Positions 53,926-63,410 are shown, counted from the first letter of the stretch. The stretch: 64,000 bases of DNA from Planktothrix sp. PCC 11201 (GCF_900009135.1 NZ_LT797711.1:186128-250127); one strand, 5' to 3'. The notes: generated by a model not told the origin, from the sequence alone. Program-made: numbers and translations.

Positions 53926-54299
53926 AAGTAAGCACAGACTTGATTTTGAGCGAGTGTCTAGCGGGTTTTTGGCTAACCCTTTAAGGATTTACGTCTCTTA
54001 AGAATCCCCGCCGTTTTACGGCGCGGGAGTGTCAATTGGATTGAAAAAGATTAGGCTAGTTTTATCCCCGGTTTCAGTCCCCTCACCCCAAGCCCCAGGG
54101 CTGTTTCATTTTAAGAAAAAAGCTAAAATGATGGGTTGATAGGGAGATAGGGAAATGGGAGAGATTAACACAACCCTGGAATAATAGACCAACGGCGGTA
54201 AAACCTTTTCCTCCGGTGTTGCGGTGTTCCCAACTATAACAGTTTACCCATTCCCCATTCCCCATTCCCCATTCGTAATTACCTATAAATATCCCCTCT
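53926..54299. other. Intergenic region with repeat remnants
   Basis: A 374-bp gap. Besides the hairpin at 53985-54035 it holds three CCCCATT units and a TAATTAC end at 54247-54280. A 107-residue minus-strand frame starting in the ferredoxin gene crosses it but has no family features. Confidence 0.45.
53985..54035. repeat. GC hairpin resembling an IS200/IS605-type element end
   Basis: TTTACGTCTCTTAAGAATCC leads into an imperfect hairpin (CCCGCCGT-TTT-ACGGCGCGGG) followed by AGTGTCAA. This order (TTAAGAATCCC, GC hairpin, GGGAGTGTC) resembles the right ends of cyanobacterial IS605/TnpB elements as I remember them. No tnpA or tnpB gene is adjacent, so it would be a solo end. Uncertain. Confidence 0.4.
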
Positions 54300-54608
54300 T
54301 TACTTCCGTTTTTGCGGTTTAGTTTGAACACTAATAGGGCCATTAACAATAGTTTGACAGGCCAATCTATAGCTATCGGGTTTTTTCTTAAGAATACGCG
54401 CTTCAACTTCCGTGCGGGCAGGAAGATTATCTATCCCTTCGACAATTTCCACAATACAAGTCCCACACTGACCATAACCGCCACAGTTCATCATTTTGCC
54501 CGTGAAGGTATATAAGTCAATCTGGTTTTCTAGGGCTTTAATTCTGAGATTGGCCCCATCCGCAGCAATGATTTCCTTGTTTTCACTCACGAATCTGATA
54601 TTACCCAT
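54300..54608 (-). CDS. 2Fe-2S ferredoxin (adrenodoxin-type spacing)
   Basis: A 102-residue [2Fe-2S] protein. The cluster cysteines are C42, C48, C51 and C84 ([12 protein letters not shown], later RLACQT), the C-x5-C-x2-C pattern of adrenodoxin/xylene-monooxygenase-type ferredoxins rather than plant-type PetF. The C-terminus is basic (QTKPQKRK). The redox partner is unknown. It is a single minus-strand gene upstream of the TolC-like gene's 3' end. Confidence 0.88.
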   Translation of the reverse strand: MGNIRFVSENKEIIAADGANLRIKALENQIDLYTFTGKMMNCGGYGQCGTCIVEIVEGIDNLPARTEVEARILKKKPDSYRLACQTIVNGPISVQTKPQKRK

Positions 54609-54675
54609 TTTGATGTCCTAGCTGCATTAACATAGCGTCTCTTTCAAATTATTACAAAAAGTTAACATTTCAACC

Positions 54676-56994
54676 CTACAAAGGATAATCCGACAGGATA
54701 TTACCCGGAAGGTTACTTACAGCCCGTTGCAGGGCAGACAGAGCGCGGTTATAACCGATGATGGCATTGAGGAGTCGGTTTTGGGCGCGAGTTAAGTCCG
54801 TTTCTTGGTTAATCACCTCTAACTGAGTTCCCACCCCCGCTTGAAACCGTAAACGCGCTAAACGTAAGGCTTCGGTTGCTTCCTCCACCCCTAAACTAGA
54901 GGTTTGAATATTATCAAAGTTAGCTTGGAGGTCATAGTAAGCCCGTTCGGCATCCAAACGAATTTGATTGAGTAATTGATTAAAGCGCTCATCTGCGATG
55001 CCGATATCTAACTCCCGTTGTCGGGCTTGAGCTTTCGCCGCACCCCCATCAAAGAAATTCCAAGACAACTGGACTTGAGCATCATAGCCATCGGCCCAGC
55101 CATGGACAGCCTTGTAATCGGTGTTATCATTGATTCTACCCAAGACGTTATAAGTCGCCCCCACGGTAACATTCGGACGAGTGGCGGCTAGGGCTGCCCG
55201 GCGCAATTGTTGAGCGCGATCGCGTTCAGCTAACTGTTCCTCCAACTCCGCCCGATTTTGATAGGCTTGAACAATGGTTTCTTCCAGGGTTAAATCCCAA
55301 GCTCCCGCCAAAGCAATCGGGTCAGCCGCCAATAAATTCGTATTTTCATCAATATTCAGAATCGCGGCTAACTCCCGCCGGGTTTGAAATTGACTGCGCT
55401 GGGAATTAGTCAGATCCTGTTGGTTATTGGCAAGGGTGACACGAGCTTGCAACACTTCAAAACGGGTTCCCACTCCAGCCCGTTCCAAAGCTTCGGCATC
55501 CTCTAAACTCTTTTGAGAGTTTCGCACAGCAGCCGCTTGAATTTCCACCGCAGCATCTGCTTCTTGCAAATTGTAATAGGCACGAGCTACATTAAATCGG
55601 ACTTCTTCTAAGGCCGTTTCTAACCTTAACTCCAGAATCCTTAACTGTTCTTCTGAGGCCTTAATTCTAGCCCCCCTCAATCCATTAATTCCCAGGTCGT
55701 ACTGCAATTGAAAGGAATTATCAAAGGAATAGGTTCCATAGAGGGTCTGAAATTCCCTCTGATCCGCCCCGGGAACATTATTGAACCGAGCCACTCGTAG
55801 GGCGCGATTTTGAGCCCGAACTTGTAAGTCCTCCACTGCCGAGACGTTGCGAGAAAAACCGGAACGAAAGACCAAACTCGGATATAAATTCGCTTGGGTT
55901 TCCCTGACCGCCGCCAAGCTCTGTTCGACTTGCAGTTGGGCAATGCTGACATTTTCATTATTCCGAATCGCTAAATCAACCGCTTGTTGAAGGGTCACAG
56001 GAACCGTTTCCTCAATATTCACCTGTTCGGGTAAGGTGGGGCGATACAGAGGATCACTACTTGGGAGCAGAATTTGAGGAGGATTGGTTTGTAAGGTTCC
56101 GTTGGGAGTCGGAGGGGGAAAGGGAGTCGTGGGAGGAGTCAGGTCAGGAACCGTTAAGGCGGGCCTACTGACTTGAGCCAGTTGAGTCGGTTGAGATTGC
56201 CTAACTCGATTTACAGAATCCGTTAGGGTTGCAGCCTGGGTAGAGGGATTTGGTAATGCAACTTCAATCTCTTGGGGACTATTGTCTGGCGAGGATTGTC
56301 CATTGTTCCCCAGGGGATGGGGTAAGTTAAAAACGGGGTTGACCCTAGTTGTCGGTTTTGGGATAGGGTCTGCGGTTGTTGGGCCAGAAGCAGCCGGGGC
56401 GATCGTCGGCGTTGCTCCAACACCAGTAGATGCCGTTGTTATGGGTGCAGACTGTCGAGCGGTTTTTGTAGGATTTTGTTTAAAAACTGGTGCAGGGAAC
56501 TCCGATGGTACGGAAGATCTAGCCATGGACTGAGGTGTCATCAACAGATGATCAATAATCCGACGGGGAGAACTGGAGGTTCCTAATTGAGATTTTTTAG
56601 GATTTTGCTTAAAGGTTGAACTTAGGATTTCTGCGGGTAAAGACGTTTGAGCAGAAACGCTTTCCACTTTCTCTATGGGGGCGGGTTCAGATGTGGAGTT
56701 ATCACTCCGTTGTTCTGTTTCCGTAGCAGCATCTGGAACTAAATCCCTGGAATCTTCCTTTAAGGCAGGTGTCGAATCTATGGACAACGATTCCGACCCT
56801 GCCTCTGCTTGCTCAGGAGCCGGATACTGAGACTTTGTGGGATTTTGTTGAAAACCCTGCGGTTGAGTTGTATTCGAGTCAGGCAATTTATCCCGAGACT
56901 CAATGGGGGAAGGAACTGCTGTTCCTGGCCCCACATTGATAAAGGTGATTGCTCCACTCACTCCCACAGCCATCAAATTACGAAGAACGGACAT
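54676..56994 (-). CDS. TolC-family outer-membrane efflux protein with long N-terminal extension
   Basis: A 772-residue protein. The C-terminal ~440 residues are two outer-membrane efflux repeats (VTLQQAVDLAIRNNENVSIA onward; DWTL-like AWDLTLEETIVQAYQNRAEL; GVGTQLEVINQETDLTRAQN). The first ~330 residues are a Pro/Ser/Thr/Gln-rich extension in which F-Q/K-QNP-T/K-K occurs three times (GFQQNPTKSQ, TFKQNPKKSQ, VFKQNPTKTA). An N-terminal hydrophobic segment can serve as a signal peptide. Cyanobacterial HgdD-type TolC proteins serve DevBCA pumps, so it may partner the exporter at 30-35 kb. Confidence 0.9.
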   Translation of the reverse strand: MSVLRNLMAVGVSGAITFINVGPGTAVPSPIESRDKLPDSNTTQPQGFQQNPTKSQYPAPEQAEAGSESLSIDSTPALKEDSRDLVPDAATETEQRSDNSTSEPAPIEKVESVSAQTSLPAEILSSTFKQNPKKSQLGTSSSPRRIIDHLLMTPQSMARSSVPSEFPAPVFKQNPTKTARQSAPITTASTGVGATPTIAPAASGPTTADPIPKPTTRVNPVFNLPHPLGNNGQSSPDNSPQEIEVALPNPSTQAATLTDSVNRVRQSQPTQLAQVSRPALTVPDLTPPTTPFPPPTPNGTLQTNPPQILLPSSDPLYRPTLPEQVNIEETVPVTLQQAVDLAIRNNENVSIAQLQVEQSLAAVRETQANLYPSLVFRSGFSRNVSAVEDLQVRAQNRALRVARFNNVPGADQREFQTLYGTYSFDNSFQLQYDLGINGLRGARIKASEEQLRILELRLETALEEVRFNVARAYYNLQEADAAVEIQAAAVRNSQKSLEDAEALERAGVGTRFEVLQARVTLANNQQDLTNSQRSQFQTRRELAAILNIDENTNLLAADPIALAGAWDLTLEETIVQAYQNRAELEEQLAERDRAQQLRRAALAATRPNVTVGATYNVLGRINDNTDYKAVHGWADGYDAQVQLSWNFFDGGAAKAQARQRELDIGIADERFNQLLNQIRLDAERAYYDLQANFDNIQTSSLGVEEATEALRLARLRFQAGVGTQLEVINQETDLTRAQNRLLNAIIGYNRALSALQRAVSNLPGNILSDYPL

Positions 56995-57116
56995 AAGGCT
57001 TCTTTTCTTGTCTACAAGTCCAGAAACAATTTTAGACTAAGGCAGCAATATTCCTAAGTTTTTTGATGTTAGATAGCTGATAGGATTGCTCAAACCCAAC
57101 CGGATCAGGGATTACT

Positions 57117-57542
57117 CTAGCAGGCAATGTGTTCTGCTTCTAAATCTAATAAACGCAGTAGATGTAGATCGCCCCGGGCTGCTGCCGCTTGACGTCTACG
57201 GTCGAGTAAACGGCATAAATGATTGGCATGAACTTTTGCCAGATTCTCGTCCAGGGGCTTCTCAAATGTAGCTAAATGGAGTAACGCTCCTCCCCTGGTT
57301 TCCGCCGCTTGGCTTTTGTTGGGAGCGATGGCTTGAACTTCTTGTAGAGAATGTTGTGGCCCCGTACTGCTGTAGGAAATGCCCCGATATTTCAGGGGGT
57401 GCGGGGTCTGAGGCACGGGAACATGGCGAGGGTAGTGAAACTGGACGCCCTGACCCCGATATTTGCCTGTTAATTCCCTTTCCACTATATCGCTCGGCGA
57501 AAAAGATGTCTCGTACTGATGACCACGATAGGTGGGTTTCAT
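57117..57542 (-). CDS. DUF4278 family protein
   Basis: A 141-residue protein with two copies of the DUF4278 motif: KPTYRGHQYETS at the start and LKYRGISYSS near residue 48. A charged helical tail follows (NLAKVHANHLCRLLDRRRQA). DUF4278 proteins are a cyanobacterial group of unknown function, often in several copies. No membrane segment. Frames overlapping it on both strands (57262-57679) are shadows. Confidence 0.82.
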   Translation of the reverse strand: MKPTYRGHQYETSFSPSDIVERELTGKYRGQGVQFHYPRHVPVPQTPHPLKYRGISYSSTGPQHSLQEVQAIAPNKSQAAETRGGALLHLATFEKPLDENLAKVHANHLCRLLDRRRQAAAARGDLHLLRLLDLEAEHIAC

Positions 57543-57939
57543 ATGCTGTTTCTCCTGACCTTAGTTTTAAATGGGCTGTCTTCAAGACAAATTTTAAACG
57601 AATCTTAAACGATCTTGTTATTTCTGTATTCATTGTTACATTTTTTCAGGTTAAATCGGGAAACTTAATAATTATTTAAGAATGATCTCTCAATTTAGGT
57701 TGGGTTAGGTTAGGGGGTTGATTCTGGTTGGGATCTATGGCATCCTTTAACCCATTTAAACCCGTGACCTGGGTTGATCTTCGGGGAGGGGGAATTGCTC
57801 CCGGGCTATTTCCAGTTTGGGCAGGAAGGACTGGAGTACGGAGCGATCGCCAACGGCTATAAAACTTTTATTAAGAAAATTATTAAGAAATATAAAGAGT
57901 GTTAATATTGTCTTAACTGAAGTCTTAATCAAACCATCC
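57543..57939. other. Divergent intergenic region
   Basis: A 397-bp gap between the DUF4278 gene (leftward) and the DUF2605 gene (rightward). One HIP1 octamer (about 57843) and a CTCCCGGGC-type palindromic patch near 57798 are visible. No gene, repeat family or RNA structure was supported. Confidence 0.4.
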
Positions 57940-58272
57940 ATGCTAAGTTCCAACTTGCCCGAAGAGTCAGAGCTTCTCAAATCGATCTTAGAACCGCTAC
58001 TAGAGGATTTTGAATACTGGTTTGAGCGATCGCGCCATCTTTTGGAAACGGAGGAGATATCCTTTTTGACTCGGCTCCAACAATCTGACCTGCTGAACCG
58101 AATTACCCAAGCCCAACAGAAGGTGATGGCGACTAAAACTCTGTTTTATGCTACGGGGGGACAAGTTGGAATCGAAATGACCGTACTAATGCCTTGGCAT
58201 AACCTATTGACAGAATACTGGCAAGTGGCGACTCGCTTTCGGATGGAACAAGCTAATCAAGTCAAAAATTGA
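57940..58272 (+). CDS. DUF2605 family protein
   Basis: A 110-residue cyanobacterial protein. LLKSILEPLLEDFEYWFERSRHLLE and ATGGQVGIEMTVLMPWHNLL match DUF2605. I chose ATG 57940 because the 41 upstream codons of the open frame are basic and unlike the family. The function is unknown. It precedes the DUF2973 gene, a pairing common in cyanobacteria. Confidence 0.83.
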   Translation: MLSSNLPEESELLKSILEPLLEDFEYWFERSRHLLETEEISFLTRLQQSDLLNRITQAQQKVMATKTLFYATGGQVGIEMTVLMPWHNLLTEYWQVATRFRMEQANQVKN

Positions 58273-58467
58273 GATGGGAGGGTGAACTCCCCCAAAATTA
58301 ATCAACTTTTTAAGTAGAAAGGTTTAATTTGTTGATAAAATATGTCAGAATCCAGGTAGATGAGCGTTTCAATGACCCCCCCGGATCAAGCTCTAAAATA
58401 AAATACCCTTTCTATTAGAAAACGGCTTTAGATTAATCAAATAAACCCTAGCCTTAAGGAGACAAAA

Positions 58468-58779
58468 ATGTTACACTTAGTTTACGTCCTGGCTTTTACA
58501 ATTTTGGCTTTTCTAGCGGTTCGGAATTTAATTCACAGTCTTTTGACAGTGAGTATGGAATCCCATAAACTACATGATCCTCGCAACTATGGAGGGTTAA
58601 ATAATTCAGGACAGATGGGAAAAGTCCCGCATCCAGAACTACTCGATGAAACGGGAAATTTAATTAATGAACCTTTGTTAGTGATGCGCTCTTTGTCTGT
58701 TCAAGACGCGCGAAATCAATTAGATAATTTATATAAATCTTCTCCCGGTTATGGGGATGATATTCATGAAAATGAATAA
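58468..58779 (+). CDS. DUF2973 family membrane protein
   Basis: A 103-residue protein with one N-terminal membrane helix (LVYVLAFTILAFLAVRNLI) and a polar tail containing KVPHPELLDETGNLINEPLL, the DUF2973 signature. A TAAGGAGAC ribosome site precedes the ATG. The function is unknown. It lies 195 bp after the DUF2605 gene. Confidence 0.85.
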   Translation: MLHLVYVLAFTILAFLAVRNLIHSLLTVSMESHKLHDPRNYGGLNNSGQMGKVPHPELLDETGNLINEPLLVMRSLSVQDARNQLDNLYKSSPGYGDDIHENE

Positions 58780-59150
58780 AAATATTAATCATTAGAAATT
58801 TAATAATGATCAGGGTTGACAATTGAATTGCTCATTGATTCACAATAACCGCTCATTGTTAACCTGGGTAACTCCTTGAAAACCTACGTCATCAGGATTT
58901 AGAAATTAGTTTTGATGGACAATTAATCAGCCTGTATGATCTTCTGGGGGACTGGGGCTAAGTCCCCCATGCTCCAATCTTCTGATAGACTAAGCTCAAA
59001 TATTGATCGTTAACCGTGATTTTCAGTTAAATTAGAAATTATGGGAAATAAGTTTCCCTGTACAGACTTGCCTTAGTGCATCTCTAACCCACCAACGAAT
59101 TTGGGGGCTGGAGTCCTGGGATTTTCGGTCAACAGCTTGCGGTTCTATAT
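58780..59150. other. Intergenic region with a strong hairpin
   Basis: A 371-bp gene-free stretch. At 58946-58968 GGGGGACT and AGTCCCCC form an 8-bp perfect stem around a 7-nt loop. There is no T-run, so it is more likely an extragenic palindrome than an intrinsic terminator. The remainder is A/T-rich and probably carries the promoter of the DUF4912 gene. Confidence 0.5.
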
Positions 59151-61082
59151 ATGTTGTTAAATAAAAAAGATACATCGATAGTGACCTTAACGTTATTGTT
59201 ATCAATAGCGACGAGTCCTATGGCCTGGGCGACCTCTCGGTGGAACTCCAACTCTAGCGTCAATTCTTCTGCGCTTTCAGAGTCGTCCTGGTTGTCTCCC
59301 GCACAGGTTAGGAGTATTAATACTGTTCCCCAGGTAGGGAAGTTGGAGCCCAAACCTGGATCAGATTCTGGGTTAGGGTTTAATTCTCAACAACAGATCC
59401 TCTTGAGCCAGATTGATTCGCGTTCACTCCAAGCTAACACGAACAATGATAGCCTAGTGGGGCAATCTTCCCAAATACAGCCGACAACAGTTCCCGCAAC
59501 GGAAATCCCGATTTGGTTGTGGTGGTTACTCCCTGTGATCCCGTTTTTGGGTTTATGGGTTAATTTACAATTCAAAGCTCAACGTTCTAAGTCCCCAGTC
59601 AAAAAACAAGAAGACCCTATTTCTGTTCCCTTATCTACAAAACCCGATGTCACCGGGGCGCAACCTCAGAAAAATTCTGCTCAACTGGATTTTAACAGTT
59701 TGACAGAACCTCTGAAAAATCCATTTTCTCCTAATATTAATCGTCAGTTTATAGAACCTTTAAAAACACCATTTTCTCCAGCAGTTACTACTGTTTCTCT
59801 CCCTCGTACTATTATTCAAAAACGGCATCAGACAGAAACGGTTCAATTAGAAAATAATCTACAACCCCAAGGATTGTCTATTAGTTTAATGCCATCGGAG
59901 GTGGATAATTTAGATTCTGCCTTATTTGAAAATCAGGTTGAAATCCAACCAGAAGGAGAATTTTTTATCCCAGCCAAGTCTCCTGAGCCGGAATTTTATC
60001 CCGTTGAAAATGGAGAAATTGAGGAAGTTTCGGAAGTCGTATTAATCAAGGACATTGATCCGAATGAAGCTGAAGCTGTAATTGCAGAATTTTTGACGAC
60101 AAAAACACAAATTGAGAATATATCGGTTTCAGAAATAGTAGAATCCGAACCTGAGATTCAAAATGAATCTATTATTTTGAAACCGGATATTACAGAAACA
60201 GAATCAACAGTTGTTACGGTTGATGATGAATTAACGGAACCGGAAATATCAGTTTCAGAAATAGTAGAACCTGAGCCTAAGATTCATTCTGAATCTATTA
60301 TTTTGGAATCGAATGGTACAGAAACAGAATCAACAGTTGCTACGGTTGATGATGAATTAACGGAACCGGAAATATTAGTTTCAGAAATAGTAGAATCTGA
60401 GTCTGAGATTCAAAATAAATCTATTATTTTGGAACCAGATATTACAGAAATAGAACCAACATTTGTTACGGTTGATGATGAATTAACGGAACCAGAAATA
60501 TCGGTTTTAGGGATAGTAAAACCGGAAACCGAAGTAATAGAATTAGGAGTACCTCACCAAGAGGTTCGTTCAGAAACAGACGTAGCAGCTACTAAATTTA
60601 ATGTAGGAAAGGAAATAAAATTTGAACCCTCCCTTGCGGATGTAGACCAGGGACTTCCACCATTACCCAATGGATATGGTCAAAGTCAGATTTTCCTATT
60701 ACCCCGTGACCCAAATTGGGCCTATGCGTATTGGGATATTCCCAACGAACATAAAGAACATATCCGTCACCAAGGCGGAAAACACCTTCTCCTGCGGGTT
60801 TATGACGTCACTGCAATTGATCTCGATACCCAGCCGCCCTTGTCCACCCAGGAATATGAGTGTGATGAGATGGCTAGGGAATGGCATATTCCTATTCCCA
60901 TGAGTGATCGAGATTATATTGCAGAATTGGGTTATTTAACCCTAGATGGGCGTTGGTTAGTCTTAGTCAGATCTAATCATATTCATATCCCCCCCATTTA
61001 TCCGACGGACTGGGAAAACTATCAATTTATTAATATTCCTTGGGATGAAGACCTGAGAGGAAAAACCTTTTTCAAACTCTAA
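59151..61082 (+). CDS. DUF4912 protein with acidic tandem repeats
   Basis: A 643-residue protein. The N-terminus is signal-like, and a second hydrophobic segment lies around residues 121-138 (IPIWLWWLLPVIPFLGLWV). The middle, about 280-460, is acidic and contains three 42-residue tandem repeats (SEIVES-PEI and VTVDDELTEPE in each). The C-terminal ~135 residues are DUF4912 (SQIFLLPRDPNWAYAYWDIP; YIAELGYL). DUF4912 proteins are found in cyanobacteria and firmicutes and have no settled function. A GNRA-looped hairpin follows the stop. Confidence 0.85.
   Translation: MLLNKKDTSIVTLTLLLSIATSPMAWATSRWNSNSSVNSSALSESSWLSPAQVRSINTVPQVGKLEPKPGSDSGLGFNSQQQILLSQIDSRSLQANTNNDSLVGQSSQIQPTTVPATEIPIWLWWLLPVIPFLGLWVNLQFKAQRSKSPVKKQEDPISVPLSTKPDVTGAQPQKNSAQLDFNSLTEPLKNPFSPNINRQFIEPLKTPFSPAVTTVSLPRTIIQKRHQTETVQLENNLQPQGLSISLMPSEVDNLDSALFENQVEIQPEGEFFIPAKSPEPEFYPVENGEIEEVSEVVLIKDIDPNEAEAVIAEFLTTKTQIENISVSEIVESEPEIQNESIILKPDITETESTVVTVDDELTEPEISVSEIVEPEPKIHSESIILESNGTETESTVATVDDELTEPEILVSEIVESESEIQNKSIILEPDITEIEPTFVTVDDELTEPEISVLGIVKPETEVIELGVPHQEVRSETDVAATKFNVGKEIKFEPSLADVDQGLPPLPNGYGQSQIFLLPRDPNWAYAYWDIPNEHKEHIRHQGGKHLLLRVYDVTAIDLDTQPPLSTQEYECDEMAREWHIPIPMSDRDYIAELGYLTLDGRWLVLVRSNHIHIPPIYPTDWENYQFINIPWDEDLRGKTFFKL
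60120..60497 (+). repeat. Three in-frame 126-bp tandem repeats within the DUF4912 gene
   Basis: Units start at 60120, 60246 and 60372, with a partial fourth from 60498. Each encodes 42 residues. Spacing is exactly 126 bp, so the array can expand or shrink without breaking the frame. Differences between units are mostly amino-acid changing but keep the acidic character. Confidence 0.85.
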
Positions 61083-61114
61083 CAATTCTACCAGATTAAT
61101 TTTAGATATTAAAC

Positions 61115-61140
61115 AGGCTGTTAGTGAAAACTGACAGCCT
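61115..61140 (+). terminator. Hairpin terminator after the DUF4912 gene
   Basis: AGGCTGTTAGT pairs with ACTGACAGCCT (one T-G pair) around a GAAA tetraloop. An ATTTAAT stretch follows. It starts 33 bp after the stop codon. The tetraloop and 11-bp stem make it a credible terminator, although the T-run is short. Confidence 0.6.
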
Positions 61141-61269
61141 ATTTAATGACTACCCTATTCACCGGATATTAACAAGATTGAAAAATGTTAGTCTTGGTTA
61201 TGGAGAAAACAATACTTTTAAATCTTTGATAGTTGAGCTATATTGGAAACACAAAATACCCTGGTGTCT

Positions 61270-62892
61270 ATGCCTAGCCATCCTTCAAATCAATTATCCT
61301 CTGAACCAGAAAAATATCTTCAAGAAAAACTAACGGGTTCCATCTGGATACAAAATAAGAAATACCCTTATTTATTTGAACCCAATGGCACTTGTGAGAT
61401 ATTAAACCATAGTCGTTCGGGTCATTACACCATCTCAACCGATGGGTGCTCTGTTTTGCTAAATTGGACAAACCCGGCTTTCACTGAAGAATTGTTTGTC
61501 CTAGCGGATGGAAGTTTTTTCTTGGGTGGGAGTGTGTTAGTTCCCAGTAATAAACCACGGAATCATTACTTTCCTTGCTATCCTATAGCTCAACCCGATC
61601 TAAATAACTATCAGTTTGAGATCGATACGGGTAAAATGCCTAATTATGGGAATATAATCCTAGATGGTCGCCAGGTAAGGTTAATTAAGAGTGGTTACGG
61701 CGGGAATCTTTTGTCTGACGAACTGCGTGAGTTTGATTCCGAAGAAGCAGCCGAAGAATACTACCATTCCACTATTCGTGGTGAAGACCCCTACTATGCG
61801 CCCGGTCATATCAACGAACCCATTTACCTAGAATTGTCCGATGACAAGTCCCACAAATTCTATGAAGTCACGGTGAATGGATTAACTGTCACATTCGGCT
61901 ATGGGCGCATTGGTACGACTGGACAAACCGAAAAAAGCACCTATGGCAGTCCGAGAAAAGCCCAGGCCGCTGCCCAGAAGAAAATCAATGAAAAGTTGAA
62001 AAAAGGCTATGTGTTATTCCCTAAAGGGAAGCCAAGCCGATCCAAATCTACTGAGGTACCTCTGCCTGCCCAAATGGTAAAAGAAAGTTCCAACGATGAT
62101 TCTCCTAACTCTGATCTCGATATTACCCAATTTGTTCGTCCTGCTTGGAAGCCCATTGTAACGGAAGGGGATGGCGATCGCCTGGCTTCCAAGTTTTCCG
62201 GTCGTCCTTGGCTGGCAATAGATGAAACCTGGCCCGGTTGCCCCTGTTGTGCCGAACCCCTGCAACTGTTTGTTCAACTGAATTTGAGTCAATTGCCAGA
62301 ACCTGTCCGTGAGGAGTTTGGTACAGGTCTGTTGCAAATGTTCCACTGTATGTCTGATAAGTGTGGGTTCGAGGTAGAAGAAGGAACAATTTATTATGGT
62401 AGAGTTCCATTCTTAATTAAAAATATCAAAATTCGTCTGGTACAGCCCGTGGGTATGGGATCAACCCCACCCCTACCCCAAATCGGTGGAGAAGATTATG
62501 GAACTTATTTGCCAGCCAAGACCATCACCGAGTGGCTAGAAATTGAAGACTATCCCGACCCTGATGAATTGGTGGCCCTGGTAAGCGGCTGGGAGCGGTT
62601 AGGGGAAAATGACTTGTGGGATGCAGTGGTGGAGCGTTTAGGTCTGGATGATTTGGATGACTACGATCAGCTATACCCCACCGATGAGAGCGATAAGCTG
62701 GGGGGCTACCCGCGCTGGGTTCAGGGTTTGGAGTGTCCAGGCTGTCCCGTTTGTCAGGCTCCGATGCGGCAAGTATTTCAACTAGCTTCGGAGCAAAATC
62801 TTAACTATGCGTTTGGTGATCTGGGAATTGCCCATATTCTGCAATGCAAAACCCATAAAGATCAGTTTGCCTTTGTTTGGGCTTGTGGCTAA
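61270..62892 (+). CDS. WGR-domain protein with C-terminal DUF1963-like region
   Basis: A 540-residue protein. The centre (about 190-275) is a WGR domain (YLELSDDKSHKFYEVTVNGL, TFGYGRIGTTGQ, KKGYVLFPKG). The C-terminal half has CPCCAEPLQLFVQLNLSQLP and a closing CPVCQAPMRQVFQLASEQ, resembling the DUF1963/YwqG group. No PARP or ligase domain accompanies the WGR part. The function is unknown; nucleic-acid or chromosome-related binding is possible. ATG 61270 is preferred over TTG 61243. Confidence 0.8.
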   Translation: MPSHPSNQLSSEPEKYLQEKLTGSIWIQNKKYPYLFEPNGTCEILNHSRSGHYTISTDGCSVLLNWTNPAFTEELFVLADGSFFLGGSVLVPSNKPRNHYFPCYPIAQPDLNNYQFEIDTGKMPNYGNIILDGRQVRLIKSGYGGNLLSDELREFDSEEAAEEYYHSTIRGEDPYYAPGHINEPIYLELSDDKSHKFYEVTVNGLTVTFGYGRIGTTGQTEKSTYGSPRKAQAAAQKKINEKLKKGYVLFPKGKPSRSKSTEVPLPAQMVKESSNDDSPNSDLDITQFVRPAWKPIVTEGDGDRLASKFSGRPWLAIDETWPGCPCCAEPLQLFVQLNLSQLPEPVREEFGTGLLQMFHCMSDKCGFEVEEGTIYYGRVPFLIKNIKIRLVQPVGMGSTPPLPQIGGEDYGTYLPAKTITEWLEIEDYPDPDELVALVSGWERLGENDLWDAVVERLGLDDLDDYDQLYPTDESDKLGGYPRWVQGLECPGCPVCQAPMRQVFQLASEQNLNYAFGDLGIAHILQCKTHKDQFAFVWACG

Positions 62893-62957
62893 ATCTATTT
62901 ATTTGGTTTAGATTCTGATTTTGATTATAATTCTTAATGCCAATTGCAATAAAGCTC

Positions 62958-63359
62958 ATGAAAAAATATATTTCTCGTCTGTTAGCTCTAGTTCTTGTGG
63001 CTGCCATTACTTTAGTCGGATGCAGTGGGAGTCCTTCGGGAATGTTAACAGGCAATTATTCTAAAGATACTTTAGCCGTTGTCGATAGCTTGAGAACCGC
63101 AATTCTTTTACCTGAAGATGCACCCGAGAAAGCCGAAGCCCAAGGTCAAGCCAGGGAAGTCATTAACGAATTTATTGCTCGTTACCGTCGGGATAATTCT
63201 GTCACCACCCTGAGTTCCTTTACCACCATGCGTACAGCCCTCAACGCCCTAGCAGGTCATTATAGTTCCTATCCCAACCGTCCTATCCCGGATAAATTAA
63301 AAGAACGTTTGGAACAGGAATTTAAACAAGTGGAAGTCGCCGTGAGTCGAGGAGCGTAA
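62958..63359 (+). CDS. psb27: Photosystem II assembly lipoprotein Psb27
   Basis: A 133-residue lipoprotein. The signal peptide ends in the lipobox ITLVGC (lipidated C22). The mature four-helix bundle has GNYSKDTLAVVDSLRTAILL, REVINEFIARYRRD and the typical SSYPNRPIPDKLKERLEQEF. Psb27 binds CP43 on the lumen side during photosystem II assembly and repair. I chose ATG 62958 (MKKYISR); an upstream in-frame ATG at 62937 adds seven residues. Confidence 0.94.
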   Translation: MKKYISRLLALVLVAAITLVGCSGSPSGMLTGNYSKDTLAVVDSLRTAILLPEDAPEKAEAQGQAREVINEFIARYRRDNSVTTLSSFTTMRTALNALAGHYSSYPNRPIPDKLKERLEQEFKQVEVAVSRGA

Positions 63360-63410
63360 TCAGTTACCAGTTATCAGTCATCAGTTAACAGTTATTAGTT
63401 ATTAGTGTAG

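Noticed and set aside
54083-54406. 107-residue minus-strand frame overlapping the 2Fe-2S ferredoxin gene
   Set aside because: It runs through simple repeats in the gap and overlaps the ferredoxin out of frame.
57262-57679. Overlapping frames on both strands around the DUF4278 gene
   Set aside because: The DUF4278 frame has recognisable motifs; the others have only open length.
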